A stretch of DNA of 64,000 bases, taken from Lachnospiraceae bacterium (GTDB lineage Bacteria > Bacillota > Clostridia > Lachnospirales > Lachnospiraceae). A program made the position numbers and the translations under genes. Positions 27,600-37,085 of the stretch are shown here, piece after piece. Position 1 is the stretch's first letter. Each line of letters opens with the position of its first letter. The stretch is from assembly GCA_022791755.1 (NCBI GenBank), contig JAAVZR010000008.1:62001-126000 (forward strand), given 5' to 3'. The notes under the pieces are model-generated. The model did no database searches, was not told the origin of the DNA, and worked only from the letters and a program-made list of their open reading frames with translations.

Positions 27600-29626
27600 C
27601 TGCTATGGTCCTCCTTCAAAATAAATTTTCGTACCTGGGACTGAAGCGACTCGGCTTCTTTTGCCAGCGAGCTGCTGGACTGCTCTGTCTCTCCTGCGTT
27701 TTGCAGATTGCGGTCTGCAATGTCGGAAATGGTTGCAATCCGTGTCTCCATATCGCTCAGGGCAACTTCCTGACTTTGCACCGCTGCTGTCAGGTGATCC
27801 GTAATGGTGCTGATCTGCGAAGAGACATCGGAAATGGCACGGAGGGACTCGGCGGTATCTGCGGTCATTACCACGCCGGTCTGGATGATGGTTTTGGTAT
27901 TGTTGACCATCTCGGTGGCGCTTTGTGCGGCCTCAGCGCTCTTGGAGGCCAGCTGCTTCACTTCATTGGCCACAACGGCAAAGCCTTTTCCGGCGACTCC
28001 GGCACGGGCCGCTTCCACAGAGGCGTTTAGGGCCAGGATATTGGTCTGGAAGGCAATATCTTCAATGTCCTTTGCGATTTTTGTGATTTGCTGTGCGTTG
28101 GTGCTGATATCGTTCATGGCCGAGGACAGGGAAGCCATCTGGTCATTGGCATTTTGTATACGCCGGGTGATCTCTTCCGTCTGGGAACGGGTCTGATTGC
28201 TGTTTTCAGAGACATCGGCCAGCCGGTCTTTCACATGACTTACCTCATGAACCAGCTCTTCGGTAGATTGGTTCTGCTCCAGAGACGCCTGATGCAGCTG
28301 GGCGGACTGCCCGCTTAAGTGGGCTGCCATATCGGTAAGACGGTCTGCGGCGGCACGGAATCCGAGGAGCGTTTCATTCATGGATTCTGTGATCGTGCAT
28401 AAGCTGCCGCGAATCAACACAAAATCGCCCTTGTAGTCCACCTGAGGTTCGGTAGATAAATTACCGACCGCCACCTGTGTCAATACCTGCTGGATGTCGG
28501 ATATGTACCGGTTCACGCTTTCCAATGTGGTATCCAGCGTCTGGGTCATGATCTCCAGCTCGTCGCCGGTGTCAACAGGGAGTACATCCGTGTGTAAATC
28601 CCCGTTGGAGAGAGCTACCATCCGGTCTGTTACGCGCTTTACCGGATGAGAGATGGAGCGGGCCAGCCGCAGGATCAGCAGCATGGAGACTGCCAGAACT
28701 GCCAGGGTCGCCAGGATGGAGACAATCATGGCCCCTCTGATAAAATGGCCGTAATCCGACTTAGGGATTTGGATGACCAGCGACCACTGCGTTCCCCGGA
28801 CAGGAGAAAACGCCACCAGCATCCGTTCCCTGTCGACGGGAAATTCGGTTGCTCCTGTTTCACCGGTTGTTACGCGCTCCGCCGCGTCACCGTTACCGTC
28901 GCTGAGCTGAACCAGCGTACTCCTGCCAAGGGGCAGGGACTGGTTCGGATGACCGACCACGACGCCTTCCCGGTTGACGATATAGGCCATGCCGCTTCTT
29001 CCTAAGTTGATACTGCTGATGACATCGTTGAGAGTGTCATATTTAAATACACCCATCACATAGAAGACGGTCTCATCCTCCGCCTTCACCGGCATACCCA
29101 TGGTAATGCCCAGCTTTCCCTGATAGATGGTGGAGGAATCGGTAGTCAGATTATCCGTTTCTTTCAAGAGTGCCAAAAAACCGCTGTCCAGACTGGCCGG
29201 AGCATTGTCGATCCCCTGTAGCAGACGCCCATCCAAATCATACAGGGCGATCGTGTAAAGCTCATAAATCTCTGCGGCCTCTTGCAGCACCGCCATGCGG
29301 TCCTGTGCGGCTGTGGCAGTATCCGGGCGGGATGCCTCCGCACTGTCCGGGCCGGCGGCCGCTTTCATGCGGGGATCGCTGGCAATGGTCATCATGCGTT
29401 CTGCCAGCATGTGGATGTTGGCCTCCACTGTCTTGGCTGACTGCCGGGCCATGGGCTGAAGACTGTCCAACAAAATATTGTTGGCAAGTGATTGCATGGA
29501 AAGGGCCATAATAGCACAGCATATGACCACCAAAATCAGGATATTGAGCATAGTGCTTTTCAATATCCTTCTATTCAGGCTTTGCTTTATTCCCCGGCCG
29601 GCGGGGAAATCCACTTGCTTTCCCAT
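27596..29626 (-). CDS. Methyl-accepting chemotaxis protein (dCache-type sensor)
   Basis: A 676-residue transmembrane chemoreceptor. TM1 lies at about 27-46 ([17 protein letters not shown]) and TM2 near 300-322 ([20 protein letters not shown]). Between them is a ~250-residue extracellular domain with dCache features ([54 protein letters not shown]). HAMP and a second linker follow, then the signalling hairpin tip [23 protein letters not shown] 29626 was chosen with AGGA five bases before it; GTG 29629 is an alternative. No che genes are adjacent. It overlaps the FMN lipoprotein gene. Confidence 0.93.
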   Translation of the reverse strand: MGKQVDFPAGRGIKQSLNRRILKSTMLNILILVVICCAIMALSMQSLANNILLDSLQPMARQSAKTVEANIHMLAERMMTIASDPRMKAAAGPDSAEASRPDTATAAQDRMAVLQEAAEIYELYTIALYDLDGRLLQGIDNAPASLDSGFLALLKETDNLTTDSSTIYQGKLGITMGMPVKAEDETVFYVMGVFKYDTLNDVISSINLGRSGMAYIVNREGVVVGHPNQSLPLGRSTLVQLSDGNGDAAERVTTGETGATEFPVDRERMLVAFSPVRGTQWSLVIQIPKSDYGHFIRGAMIVSILATLAVLAVSMLLILRLARSISHPVKRVTDRMVALSNGDLHTDVLPVDTGDELEIMTQTLDTTLESVNRYISDIQQVLTQVAVGNLSTEPQVDYKGDFVLIRGSLCTITESMNETLLGFRAAADRLTDMAAHLSGQSAQLHQASLEQNQSTEELVHEVSHVKDRLADVSENSNQTRSQTEEITRRIQNANDQMASLSSAMNDISTNAQQITKIAKDIEDIAFQTNILALNASVEAARAGVAGKGFAVVANEVKQLASKSAEAAQSATEMVNNTKTIIQTGVVMTADTAESLRAISDVSSQISTITDHLTAAVQSQEVALSDMETRIATISDIADRNLQNAGETEQSSSSLAKEAESLQSQVRKFILKEDHSR

Positions 29627-29875
29627 CACGTTCCTGTCGCTCCTTTTCTGATAATTTTTGTCGATAAACAGAATAAAAAGCCGCTCGTTCTTCTGCTCAT
29701 GAGCCGTATGCTCTGCTGAACCGTTGGACGATAGACTTTATAAAACAGTATACCATAGAATGTCAGTAATGGGAAGTGCTTCTTTTTTGTTTCGGGGCGG
29801 CTGTTTTCAGGCATTTCTTCCATAGGAGACCGCGGCAAAGGACAAGGAAGAGCCGGGCGGTATCGGATACACGGG

Positions 29876-30922
29876 TCAGTACCCCGGCAGATTCTCCGCT
29901 GTGTCGATCAGGATCCGGCAGCCCTCACGGACATGGCGCAGGATAAAAATCATATCTCTTTCGGGTACGGACACACAGCCTGTTGTATAGGGGTTTTTTC
30001 CGTGACAGTGCAGGAAAATACAGCATCCTTTGTCCACCTCGCCCTCGGTATTATATTCGATAAACAGGCAATACTCATATCCGCTGAAATCCACCAGATG
30101 TTCGCCCTGAGAACCGTCGGTGGCCCAGTCCCGGTCGGGCACGTCCTCACTGCACAGCTGATTGAAATACCGGGACTCATAATCTCCGATCCACCAGTGG
30201 GAATCGTCCACCTGGGTATAGGGAAGGAGAGCGCCGGGGTCCGGCTTTGTGCCAAAGGGTACGGACAGGCCGTAGACTCCTGTGGGGGTCCTTCCGTCTC
30301 CCTCCCGCTCCTTGTCGATTCCATTGTAGCCCACATAGCCCTTTGTCCGGAGGATCTGCACCCAGATGCCGTTTTGCCGTTCATGCATGGTTACGGTCAC
30401 TTCCTGCCCGTCGTTCGATTCTGCCTCTACGATGATGAGCTGTTCCAGGCTTTCGCAGACCGACAGCTGTCCGGCAAAGGAATCCTCAGGCATGGTGTCG
30501 GACAGATATGCCGCGCTGATAAAAGCATCGGACCCATTGAAGTCAAAGCGATACCATTTGCCGTCATAAGTGACTCCTGTCACCTCCAGGCTGTTGCCGA
30601 TGGCAAAGCTTCCCAGCTTCGGGCTGTCTTTGTCCGGCTGTTCACGTATGTTTACGCTGTCCGATGTATACTTCGTCCCGCTGGCCTCCAGAATGGGGAC
30701 GGACTCCAAAGCGGCGAAAGTGGTGGCCGGTTCCGTGGGTTCCGACGTGAGGCCGGTGGTCCCGGGCTCTGAAGGGGCTTGCGCCGATGTGGTCCGGACT
30801 GTCTCCGATAAAACGGAGGAGGCCTCCGTATCCGGAGTTGCCGGCCTGGCGCAGGCAGAGAGCGCCGGTATATTCAGAGCGAATATGGTCAGGCAGAGGG
30901 CGGCATATTTTCTCAGGTGCAT
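29876..30922 (-). CDS. L,D-transpeptidase lipoprotein with SH3 domain
   Basis: A 348-residue cell-wall enzyme that cross-links or anchors to peptidoglycan. It has a lipoprotein signal (FALNIPALSAC), an S/T/P/E-rich linker, an SH3-type domain (SDSVNIREQPDKDSPKLGSF, then KWYRFDFNGSDAFISAAYL), and a C-terminal YkuD catalytic domain with the His and Cys of FLHCHGKNPYTTGCVSVPE. GTPTGVYGLS-type segments (GRTPTGVYGLSVPFG) are also typical. Start ATG 30922 follows AAGGAG; the frame runs open to 31009 but the signal peptide begins at 30922. Its position downstream of the ibr-like pair is probably not functional linkage. Confidence 0.92.
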   Translation of the reverse strand: MHLRKYAALCLTIFALNIPALSACARPATPDTEASSVLSETVRTTSAQAPSEPGTTGLTSEPTEPATTFAALESVPILEASGTKYTSDSVNIREQPDKDSPKLGSFAIGNSLEVTGVTYDGKWYRFDFNGSDAFISAAYLSDTMPEDSFAGQLSVCESLEQLIIVEAESNDGQEVTVTMHERQNGIWVQILRTKGYVGYNGIDKEREGDGRTPTGVYGLSVPFGTKPDPGALLPYTQVDDSHWWIGDYESRYFNQLCSEDVPDRDWATDGSQGEHLVDFSGYEYCLFIEYNTEGEVDKGCCIFLHCHGKNPYTTGCVSVPERDMIFILRHVREGCRILIDTAENLPGY

Positions 30923-31037
30923 GTGACGTTTCTCCTTTGTGTATCCTGGATACAGGACGGATATGCTTCCGATAAACTTCATTATAATGAGTTCATTCCA
31001 TGGAGTCAACTGCGCACAAGGAGACGGCGTCGGCGTG

Positions 31038-31568
31038 CTATTCGTCCGCCGCTTCTTCCACCGGCTGCCACGCCTGTCCGAATTTTACATCCTTGAACAG
31101 GGCGGCCAGCCCGGTGATCTGTTTCAGGCGCAGAATCTCATCCCGGTCCATCCCCAGATGCTTGGAAATCCATGCGTCGGAGCGTCCCAGCTCATGGAGC
31201 TCTTTTACGATATTGCTCATCAGATCCACATCGTGGGAACCTCTGGCGCGGTTGTGACGAATCGTACTGGCCATGCGGCAGTCGATGGGCTTGTCGATGA
31301 CGGATACGGGCAGACAGCCCTTTTCCCGCTCGTAGATATCAGGATAATCCAGGATGATCTGATAGCGGTGGAACCCGTCTACGATGACATAATTGTCCTC
31401 CTCCCGGTTATAATAACAGACAATGGGCATGGTGTAGCCGTCCTCCCGTATGCTGTCATAGAGAAGTCTGTACTCAGGAGGGGCCACGGCGTTGGGGTTG
31501 TAGGTGTTGGGGATGATTTTTTCCACGGGAACAGAGATCACATGATATACGGGGCTTTCAAATGGCAT
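31038..31568 (-). CDS. ibrB: ParB/Srx-fold protein, IbrB-like
   Basis: A 176-residue ParB N-terminal-like protein. The core is IPNTYNPNAVAPPEYRLLYD, SIREDGYTMPIVCYYN, YVIVDGFHRYQII (ParB-type GxHRxxA region) and STIRHNRARGSH. The end (GRSDAWISKHLGMDRDEILR) is a helix-turn-helix-like segment. It lies 2 bp after an IbrA-like PAPS-reductase gene, the arrangement of the ibrB/ibrA pair known from E. coli prophages. I chose ATG 31568 because AGGAG lies seven bases upstream; ATG 31574, overlapping the stop of the upstream gene, is also possible. The role is unknown; DNA or nucleotide binding is inferred. Confidence 0.85.
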   Translation of the reverse strand: MPFESPVYHVISVPVEKIIPNTYNPNAVAPPEYRLLYDSIREDGYTMPIVCYYNREEDNYVIVDGFHRYQIILDYPDIYEREKGCLPVSVIDKPIDCRMASTIRHNRARGSHDVDLMSNIVKELHELGRSDAWISKHLGMDRDEILRLKQITGLAALFKDVKFGQAWQPVEEAADE

Positions 31569-31570
31569 GG

Positions 31571-32887
31571 TCATTCTCCTATACTGGCGTACTTTTGCTT
31601 CAGAGCATTGATGGTTTTCTGCTGTTCTCTGGTGAGGCCGAAGCCCATGAAGCGGCAGATATGGTCGTTTTTCAGGATACAGTAGCACATGCGTTTCCAG
31701 CTGGGAATATCTTTGGTGGACCGGATATCGTCCGTATGGTCGGGAATCCTTCCCACGAAAATAACGCGGGAGTTTTTGCCGATGGTGTAATTGGATACCC
31801 CGTTGCGCCGGATCTGGTAGCCATGATCAATGAGCTCATGTATGGTTTCCTCCTCCAGGCCGCCGCCGGTGGTATGCCAGAAACGGATGGAGGTATTGAA
31901 CTTCCTGGCATAATTCTGCCGGAGCCTGGCGGGCAGCGTATCCAGAAGAAAATGCGTGTACTTTTCCCAGGTGAGTCCGTCGGGCAGCGTCACGTTTTTA
32001 TAGCCCATGGCCTTGGTCCGGCCGTAGATCGCGGCGAAATTGGCGCCCTGGACGCGGCCCACCAGACGGACCCAGATCTCAGGGTCGATGACACGGTACA
32101 GATTCAGGCTGTCCTTGGCATAGTCGTTAAAGGGGGAAGCCACCCGCATCTGGCTGGGAGACAGTCCGGCCTTGTAATACAGGTCATACAGATGGTTATA
32201 ATCGTAATTGAATTGATAGATGGCATGCCAGACATCGCTAATGGACCAGTCATAGAGAGGAGAAGCGCACCACACATCTTTGAACTGGTGGCTGATCCAG
32301 CACTCTCCTTTATAGCCGTATTTCTTATTGAGAAAACCGCTGTAGCGCTGTAAAGATTCCTCGGCCCGTATCCCCAGAAGACAGACGGTCCGCCTGTTAC
32401 CGTGGGAGATGCGATACCAGCGCCCGAACTGCTTGGCCAGGTCTTCCTGATGCATCCGGTATTTGTAGGTGGTCATGGGGTTGTTTTGCAGGTTGATGAC
32501 GTAGGGATGCTTTGGCATGGGGCGTACCCAGGCTTCTTCTTTCGTATCGTCCCAGGGGTACCAGTACATCTCATAGCTGCTCACGGCAGTGCGGGTGGCC
32601 ATAGGCAGGCAGACCCAGTAGGGCTCCACTTTTTTTTCGATTTTGGCAAAGGTGCGTTCGATGTATTCGGTGGTCACCGTATACTGGGCTTCAAAATCCT
32701 GATGAAAGACGCCGACGCTTCTGTCGGGATAGTATTTTTTCCGGAAATCCAGAAGCTGGTTCAGCAGAAGCCCGCTGTCCTTGCCGCCGGAAAAAGAGAC
32801 ATAGATATTGTCGAATTCCTCAAAGAGAAAACGGAGGCGTTCCTGTAGTGCATCGTAGACGTTCTGGGTATTATATTGCCGCTTCAT
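31571..32887 (-). CDS. ibrA: DUF3440 PAPS-reductase-like PP-loop protein, IbrA-like
   Basis: A 438-residue protein with an N-terminal adenine nucleotide alpha-hydrolase fold. The PP-loop is VSFSGGKDSGLLLNQLLDF near residues 31-49; downstream are FHQDFEAQYTVTTEYIER and YWVCLPMATRTAVSSYEMYW. The C-terminal half is DUF3440 (WSISDVWHAIYQFNYDYNHL; KVYMEF-like helices). The layout equals IbrA. PP-loop enzymes adenylate carboxylates, carbonyls or sulfate, or cleave PAPS; the actual reaction is unknown. It is first in the minus-strand pair with the ParB-like gene and has its own promoter at 32949-32977. Confidence 0.88.
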   Translation of the reverse strand: MKRQYNTQNVYDALQERLRFLFEEFDNIYVSFSGGKDSGLLLNQLLDFRKKYYPDRSVGVFHQDFEAQYTVTTEYIERTFAKIEKKVEPYWVCLPMATRTAVSSYEMYWYPWDDTKEEAWVRPMPKHPYVINLQNNPMTTYKYRMHQEDLAKQFGRWYRISHGNRRTVCLLGIRAEESLQRYSGFLNKKYGYKGECWISHQFKDVWCASPLYDWSISDVWHAIYQFNYDYNHLYDLYYKAGLSPSQMRVASPFNDYAKDSLNLYRVIDPEIWVRLVGRVQGANFAAIYGRTKAMGYKNVTLPDGLTWEKYTHFLLDTLPARLRQNYARKFNTSIRFWHTTGGGLEEETIHELIDHGYQIRRNGVSNYTIGKNSRVIFVGRIPDHTDDIRSTKDIPSWKRMCYCILKNDHICRFMGFGLTREQQKTINALKQKYASIGE

Positions 32888-32948
32888 AATCCGGCGCTCC
32901 TTTCTCCGGCCCGATATGCCTTACCGGTATAAAATTGGTAACTTTTTC

Positions 32949-32977
32949 ATTATATGACAAATTGTGGCAAAAAACAA
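32949..32977 (-). promoter_or_regulatory. Promoter of the IbrA/IbrB-like operon
   Basis: On the minus strand, TTGTTT (32972-32977), 17-bp spacer, TATAAT (32949-32954), 62 bp upstream of the first start. Confidence 0.55.
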
Positions 32978-33008
32978 CAGCGCAAATGAACTGCGGAATT
33001 TTACCGGA

Positions 33009-33037
33009 TTGACCATTGGTGGGATTCGTACTATAAT
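33009..33037 (+). promoter_or_regulatory. Promoter of the MBOAT/SGNH operon
   Basis: TTGACC (33009-33014), 17-bp spacer, TATAAT (33032-33037), 36 bp upstream of the start and divergent from the ibr-like promoter. Confidence 0.75.
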
Positions 33038-33073
33038 GCAGAGATAGGAATTTAGAGTGAGGTTAAAGGTACT

Positions 33074-34666
33074 ATGACATCGTATTGTTCGCTGTTGTAT
33101 CTGATGATATTTCTGCCAGGCGTGATCCTTGTCTACAGCATCGCGCCCCGCCGGCTGCGCCCTGCGGTGCTTTTGCTGGCCAGCTACGCTTTTTTTGCGG
33201 AGATCAGCGGGAAGCTGGCGATTTACCTGCTTGGCGCCACGGCAGTGAGCTATCTGGCAGGGCTCAGGCTGTCTGCTCTCACCGACGAGAGAGACCGGCG
33301 TCTCAGGGCGGCAGAGAAAGAAGAAAAAAAGTCTCTGCGTCTGGAGTGCAGGAGAAAAAAGAGGCAGGTTCTGGCTGTGGGCGTTCTGGCATTGCTGGGG
33401 ATTCTGGTGGCGCTTAAGTATTCGGCCTTTCTGGGAGAAAACGGAAATGTGCTTTTAAGAGCGCTTCATCTGCCGGAGATCCTCCCGGTCCCCTCCTTCG
33501 TGCTGCCCATAGGAATCTCCTTTTATACGCTGCAGGCGGTGTCCTATCTGGCGGATGTACACAGGGAGACCATCCCGGCGGACAAAAATCCGGTCAGGCT
33601 GGCGCTGTATCTGAGCTTTTTTCCTCAGATCATGGAAGGGCCCATCTGCCGCTACGCCGAGACTTCAGCCATGCTGTGGCAGGGGGAGAGGATCACGTTT
33701 CGGAATCTGACTTTTGGAATCCAGAGGATTATCTTTGGTCTCTTAAAAAAGATGGTGATCGCGGACAGGCTGAATATACTGATCCGGACGGTGTTTGACG
33801 GCTATGAGCAATACGACGGCGGAATCATCGCCGTGGCCATGTTTTTTTACACCTGCCAGTTGTATATGGAGTTTTCCGGAACTATGGATGTGGTCGCCGG
33901 CAGCGGAGAGATCTTTGGGGTGAAGCTTCCGGAAAATTTCCGTCAGCCGTTTTTGGCGCGAAGCATCCGTAAATTCTGGACCAGATGGCATATCACACTG
34001 GGAACCTGGTTTAAGGATTATGTCTTCTATCCTCTGTCGGTGTCGAAGGGGCTTAACCGGCTTACGGTGCGGGCCCGAAAGAGATTCGGAAATCAGTACG
34101 GTCCCATTCTGACCGCCGGTGTGGCGCTGCTTGCCGTGTGGCTGTGCAACGGTCTGTGGCATGGGGCGGGCTGGAATTATATCTTCTTTGGAATGTACCA
34201 TTTTGCCTGGATCATGTTTGAAAATCTTACGGAGCCGCCGGTCAGGGCCTGTGCGAAGAAATGGAATATCGACAGGGAGAGCGTGCCATGGAAAGCGATG
34301 CAGGTGGCGCGGACGGTTGTGTTAGTCAATATAGGAGAGCTTTTTTTCAGGGCGGAGACTCTGAGTGCCGGCTTTGCCATGTTCGGGCGGATGACGACAG
34401 GATTTTCTCTCTCCTCCTTCTGGGACGGGACGATTCTGACGCTGGGGATGGACAGCCTGGATTTTCTGATTGCGGGCATCGCCATTTTACTGGTACTGGG
34501 CCTGAATCTCCAGAGGGAAAAGGGGGTAAAGCTCAGGGAGTGGCTGGCCGGACAGAGGACAGCGCTTCGGTGGGCGGTACTTCTGGCCCTGATCCTTTTT
34601 GTGGTGATATTCGGAGCCTACGGTCAGGGCTATATCCCCGTGGATCCGATCTACGCGAACTTTTAG
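33074..34666 (+). CDS. MBOAT family O-acyltransferase (AlgI/DltB-like)
   Basis: A 530-residue polytopic membrane acyltransferase that passes acyl groups across the membrane to an exported polymer. It has about ten hydrophobic segments and the MBOAT core: FPQIMEGPICRYAETSAML, YMEFSGTMDVVAGSGEIFG, FWTRWHITLGTWFKDYVFYP, and the catalytic His region LCNGLWHGAGWNYIFFGMYH. The next gene, 13 bp on, encodes an SGNH-type partner, the usual two-protein unit for O-acetylation of surface polysaccharide. No polysaccharide genes are nearby, so the acceptor is unknown. Confidence 0.93.
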   Translation: MTSYCSLLYLMIFLPGVILVYSIAPRRLRPAVLLLASYAFFAEISGKLAIYLLGATAVSYLAGLRLSALTDERDRRLRAAEKEEKKSLRLECRRKKRQVLAVGVLALLGILVALKYSAFLGENGNVLLRALHLPEILPVPSFVLPIGISFYTLQAVSYLADVHRETIPADKNPVRLALYLSFFPQIMEGPICRYAETSAMLWQGERITFRNLTFGIQRIIFGLLKKMVIADRLNILIRTVFDGYEQYDGGIIAVAMFFYTCQLYMEFSGTMDVVAGSGEIFGVKLPENFRQPFLARSIRKFWTRWHITLGTWFKDYVFYPLSVSKGLNRLTVRARKRFGNQYGPILTAGVALLAVWLCNGLWHGAGWNYIFFGMYHFAWIMFENLTEPPVRACAKKWNIDRESVPWKAMQVARTVVLVNIGELFFRAETLSAGFAMFGRMTTGFSLSSFWDGTILTLGMDSLDFLIAGIAILLVLGLNLQREKGVKLREWLAGQRTALRWAVLLALILFVVIFGAYGQGYIPVDPIYANF

Positions 34667-34679
34667 CAGGAGGAGCAAT

Positions 34680-35699
34680 ATGAAAGAAGAAAAACCCCGT
34701 TCGGATGAACACAGCGGACAGAGCGTCAGGCCGCTTGGCCGGCATCTGGCCGGGAGTCTGGCGTTTTTGGGGATTCTGGCCGTTCTTCTTTTGCTTTTGT
34801 CCCGGCTTTTTCTGCCTAAGAATAACCGGCAGGACTTTGGTATGGGGGAGATGAAGGCCAATGGGATCCTGGCTGAGGAAGCGAATACCATAGAGGTGGT
34901 GGCACTGGGAAACAGTGAATGCGCCACAGCCATCGCCCCCATGGTCATGTGGCGGGAGCAGGGGATCACCGCGTACAACTGCGGCACGGCAGGCCAGTAC
35001 CTGTATCAGACGGTCATGTATTTGGAGCAGGCCCTTGCCGGCCAGAGCCCGTCAGTGGTGATTCTGGAGGCGGACACGATTTATAAGGAATGTATGCTGA
35101 GCGATTATCTCTTCTCCAAGCTGGAAGCGATTCTGCCGGTGCTTCGCTATCATGACCGCTGGAAGAGCCTGCGGGCGGAGGATCTGGGGCCGGTGGAGTA
35201 TACCTGGTCGGATCCTAATAAGGGCTGTATGTTTTATCTGGATACAGTACCTGTCTGTCCGTGGGACTATATGGCGCCCTCTGATGATGTGCGCCAGGCA
35301 GCCCGGTGGAACCGGCAGTGCTTAAAGGAAATCATAGCTCTGTGTGAGGAAAAGGGGGCCCGTCTTCTTCTGGTCAGCACGCCCAGCCTAGTAAACTGGA
35401 ATGCTGTGAACCATAACGGAATCGCCGCGCTGGCAGAAGAGTTTGGGCTGGAATATCTGGATCTGAATATGCTGTGTGAGGAGCTGGGAATCGACTGGCA
35501 GACGGATACGAAGGATGGAGGCGACCATATGAATGCCTGGGGAGCGGAGAAGGTATCCTCGTATCTGGCCGCATATCTGACAGAACGGTATCAGGTCGGC
35601 GGCCATGGCGGCCAGACGGGGTTTGAGAGCTGGGAGGAGGCTCTGGCAGAATATGAGAGACAGTGGGAAGAACAGACCGGAGACAGGGATCAGGGATGA
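34680..35699 (+). CDS. SGNH/DltD-like membrane-anchored acyl transfer partner
   Basis: A 339-residue protein with one N-terminal membrane helix (LAGSLAFLGILAVLLLLLS) and an extracellular SGNH-hydrolase-like domain. The nucleophile block is VALGNSECATAI with Ser at GNSE, and the C-terminal DxxH block is DGGDHMNAWGAEKVSSY. In between are NCGTAGQYLYQTVMYLEQA and RLLLVSTPS. Together with the upstream MBOAT protein it should finish acyl transfer to an extracellular glycan. It starts behind AGGAGG. No polymer-specific features can be seen. Confidence 0.85.
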   Translation: MKEEKPRSDEHSGQSVRPLGRHLAGSLAFLGILAVLLLLLSRLFLPKNNRQDFGMGEMKANGILAEEANTIEVVALGNSECATAIAPMVMWREQGITAYNCGTAGQYLYQTVMYLEQALAGQSPSVVILEADTIYKECMLSDYLFSKLEAILPVLRYHDRWKSLRAEDLGPVEYTWSDPNKGCMFYLDTVPVCPWDYMAPSDDVRQAARWNRQCLKEIIALCEEKGARLLLVSTPSLVNWNAVNHNGIAALAEEFGLEYLDLNMLCEELGIDWQTDTKDGGDHMNAWGAEKVSSYLAAYLTERYQVGGHGGQTGFESWEEALAEYERQWEEQTGDRDQG

Positions 35700-35723
35700 T
35701 CGGGGACGAATAGAGGAAAAGCA

Positions 35724-35752
35724 TTGTATTATCGGAAAGAATCCGTTATACT
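35724..35752 (+). promoter_or_regulatory. Promoter of the patB-HD-proS-cca group
   Basis: TTGTAT (35724-35729), 17-bp spacer, TATACT (35747-35752), about 79 bp upstream of the aminotransferase gene. Confidence 0.6.
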
Positions 35753-35830
35753 GATAGCAGCGTGTGTTCGCAGAAGCGCTGTCCTGCGCTGTGCGGCGAT
35801 TCACCGATACCGTGGAGAGGAGAGACGAAT

Positions 35831-37054
35831 ATGAAGTACGATTTTACATCTGTTATGGACCGGCATGGCAGAGATGCCATCGCGGTGGATTCCCTGGGTC
35901 TGAGCCCCGGGTTTGGCCCGGACGCGCCGAAGGAAGGCTTTGACGCCATTCCCATGTGGGTGGCGGACATGAATTTCCCTGCCTGCCCTACGATTCCGGA
36001 AGCCATTATCGAGAGGGCGAAACACCCGGCATATGGTTATTTCCGTCCCACGGATGAATATTTTAACTCCATTATCCGCTGGCACGAGCGCCGCAATGGC
36101 GTGACAGGCATGACTGCGGAGTGCATCGGATACGAAAACGGCGTGCTGGGTGGAGTGGTTTCTGCCCTGACTGCCTTCGCGGCTCCGGGGGATGCGGTGC
36201 TTTTACACAGCCCCACTTACATCGGCTTCACAGGTAGCATCACCAACAACGGCTATAAGATTGTCCATAGCCCTCTGATAAAGGACGCGGACGGCGTATG
36301 GCGTATGGATTATGAGGATATGGATGCAAAGCTGAAGGAGCATGGGATCCATGTGGCCGTGTTTTGCAGTCCGCACAACCCCTGCGGCCGGGTCTGGGAG
36401 AGGGACGAGATCGAGAGGGCCATGGAGGTATACCGGGCCAATGACTGTCTGGTGATTTCCGATGAGATCTGGTCGGATATCATCCGCCCCGGCTGCCGCC
36501 ATATTCCGACACAGATGGTCAGCGAGGACGCCAGAAACCGCACCGTGGCACTGTACGCGCCCAGCAAGACCTTTAATCTGGCCGGCCTGGTGGGAAGCTA
36601 TCATATCATTTATAATAAATATCTGCGGGACCGGGTGACAGCCAAAGGCAGCAAGCCTCACTACAATGACATGAACGTTCTTTCCATGCATGCTCTGATC
36701 GGCGCGTATAAGGAAGAGGGGCATCAGTGGGTGGATGAGCTGAATCAGGTGCTGGCAGGCAATATCGACTATGCCTGTGATTATATCCGGAAGCATTTTC
36801 CGGGCGTGGAGGTGGCTAAGCCGCAGGGTACATACATGCTGTTTCTGGACTGCACGGGGTGGTGCGAGTCCCATGGACAGACCATCGACGAGCTGGAGAA
36901 GGCCGGCTGGGACGTGGGCGTGGCCTGGCAGGACGGGAGGATGTTCCACGGTCCCTGTGCCATCCGTATGAACCTGGCTCTGCCTCTGTCCCGGGTGAAG
37001 GAGGCGTTTGAGAGGCTGAGCCGCTATGTCTTTGTGGCAGGCGTACCGGAATAA
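35831..37054 (+). CDS. MalY/PatB family PLP aminotransferase (cystathionine beta-lyase)
   Basis: A 407-residue fold-type I PLP enzyme. It has the substrate-binding segment PMWVADMNFPACPTI, CSPHNPCGRVWERDEI (cofactor contact), ISDEIWSDI with the PLP-pyridine Asp, and the lysine of APSKTFNLAGLVGSY that forms the Schiff base. The PatB/MalY group cleaves C-S bonds of cystathionine or cysteine. Start ATG 35831 follows GGAGAGGAG. It is followed after 31 bp by an HD protein. The exact substrate is inferred only from family. Confidence 0.92.
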   Translation: MKYDFTSVMDRHGRDAIAVDSLGLSPGFGPDAPKEGFDAIPMWVADMNFPACPTIPEAIIERAKHPAYGYFRPTDEYFNSIIRWHERRNGVTGMTAECIGYENGVLGGVVSALTAFAAPGDAVLLHSPTYIGFTGSITNNGYKIVHSPLIKDADGVWRMDYEDMDAKLKEHGIHVAVFCSPHNPCGRVWERDEIERAMEVYRANDCLVISDEIWSDIIRPGCRHIPTQMVSEDARNRTVALYAPSKTFNLAGLVGSYHIIYNKYLRDRVTAKGSKPHYNDMNVLSMHALIGAYKEEGHQWVDELNQVLAGNIDYACDYIRKHFPGVEVAKPQGTYMLFLDCTGWCESHGQTIDELEKAGWDVGVAWQDGRMFHGPCAIRMNLALPLSRVKEAFERLSRYVFVAGVPE

Positions 37055-37085
37055 GCGCCGGAGGACCGTAAGGAGGAAAGACGCT

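Noticed and set aside
27596-29626. Chemoreceptor as part of a che operon
   Set aside because: No cheA, cheW or flagellar gene is in the flanks.
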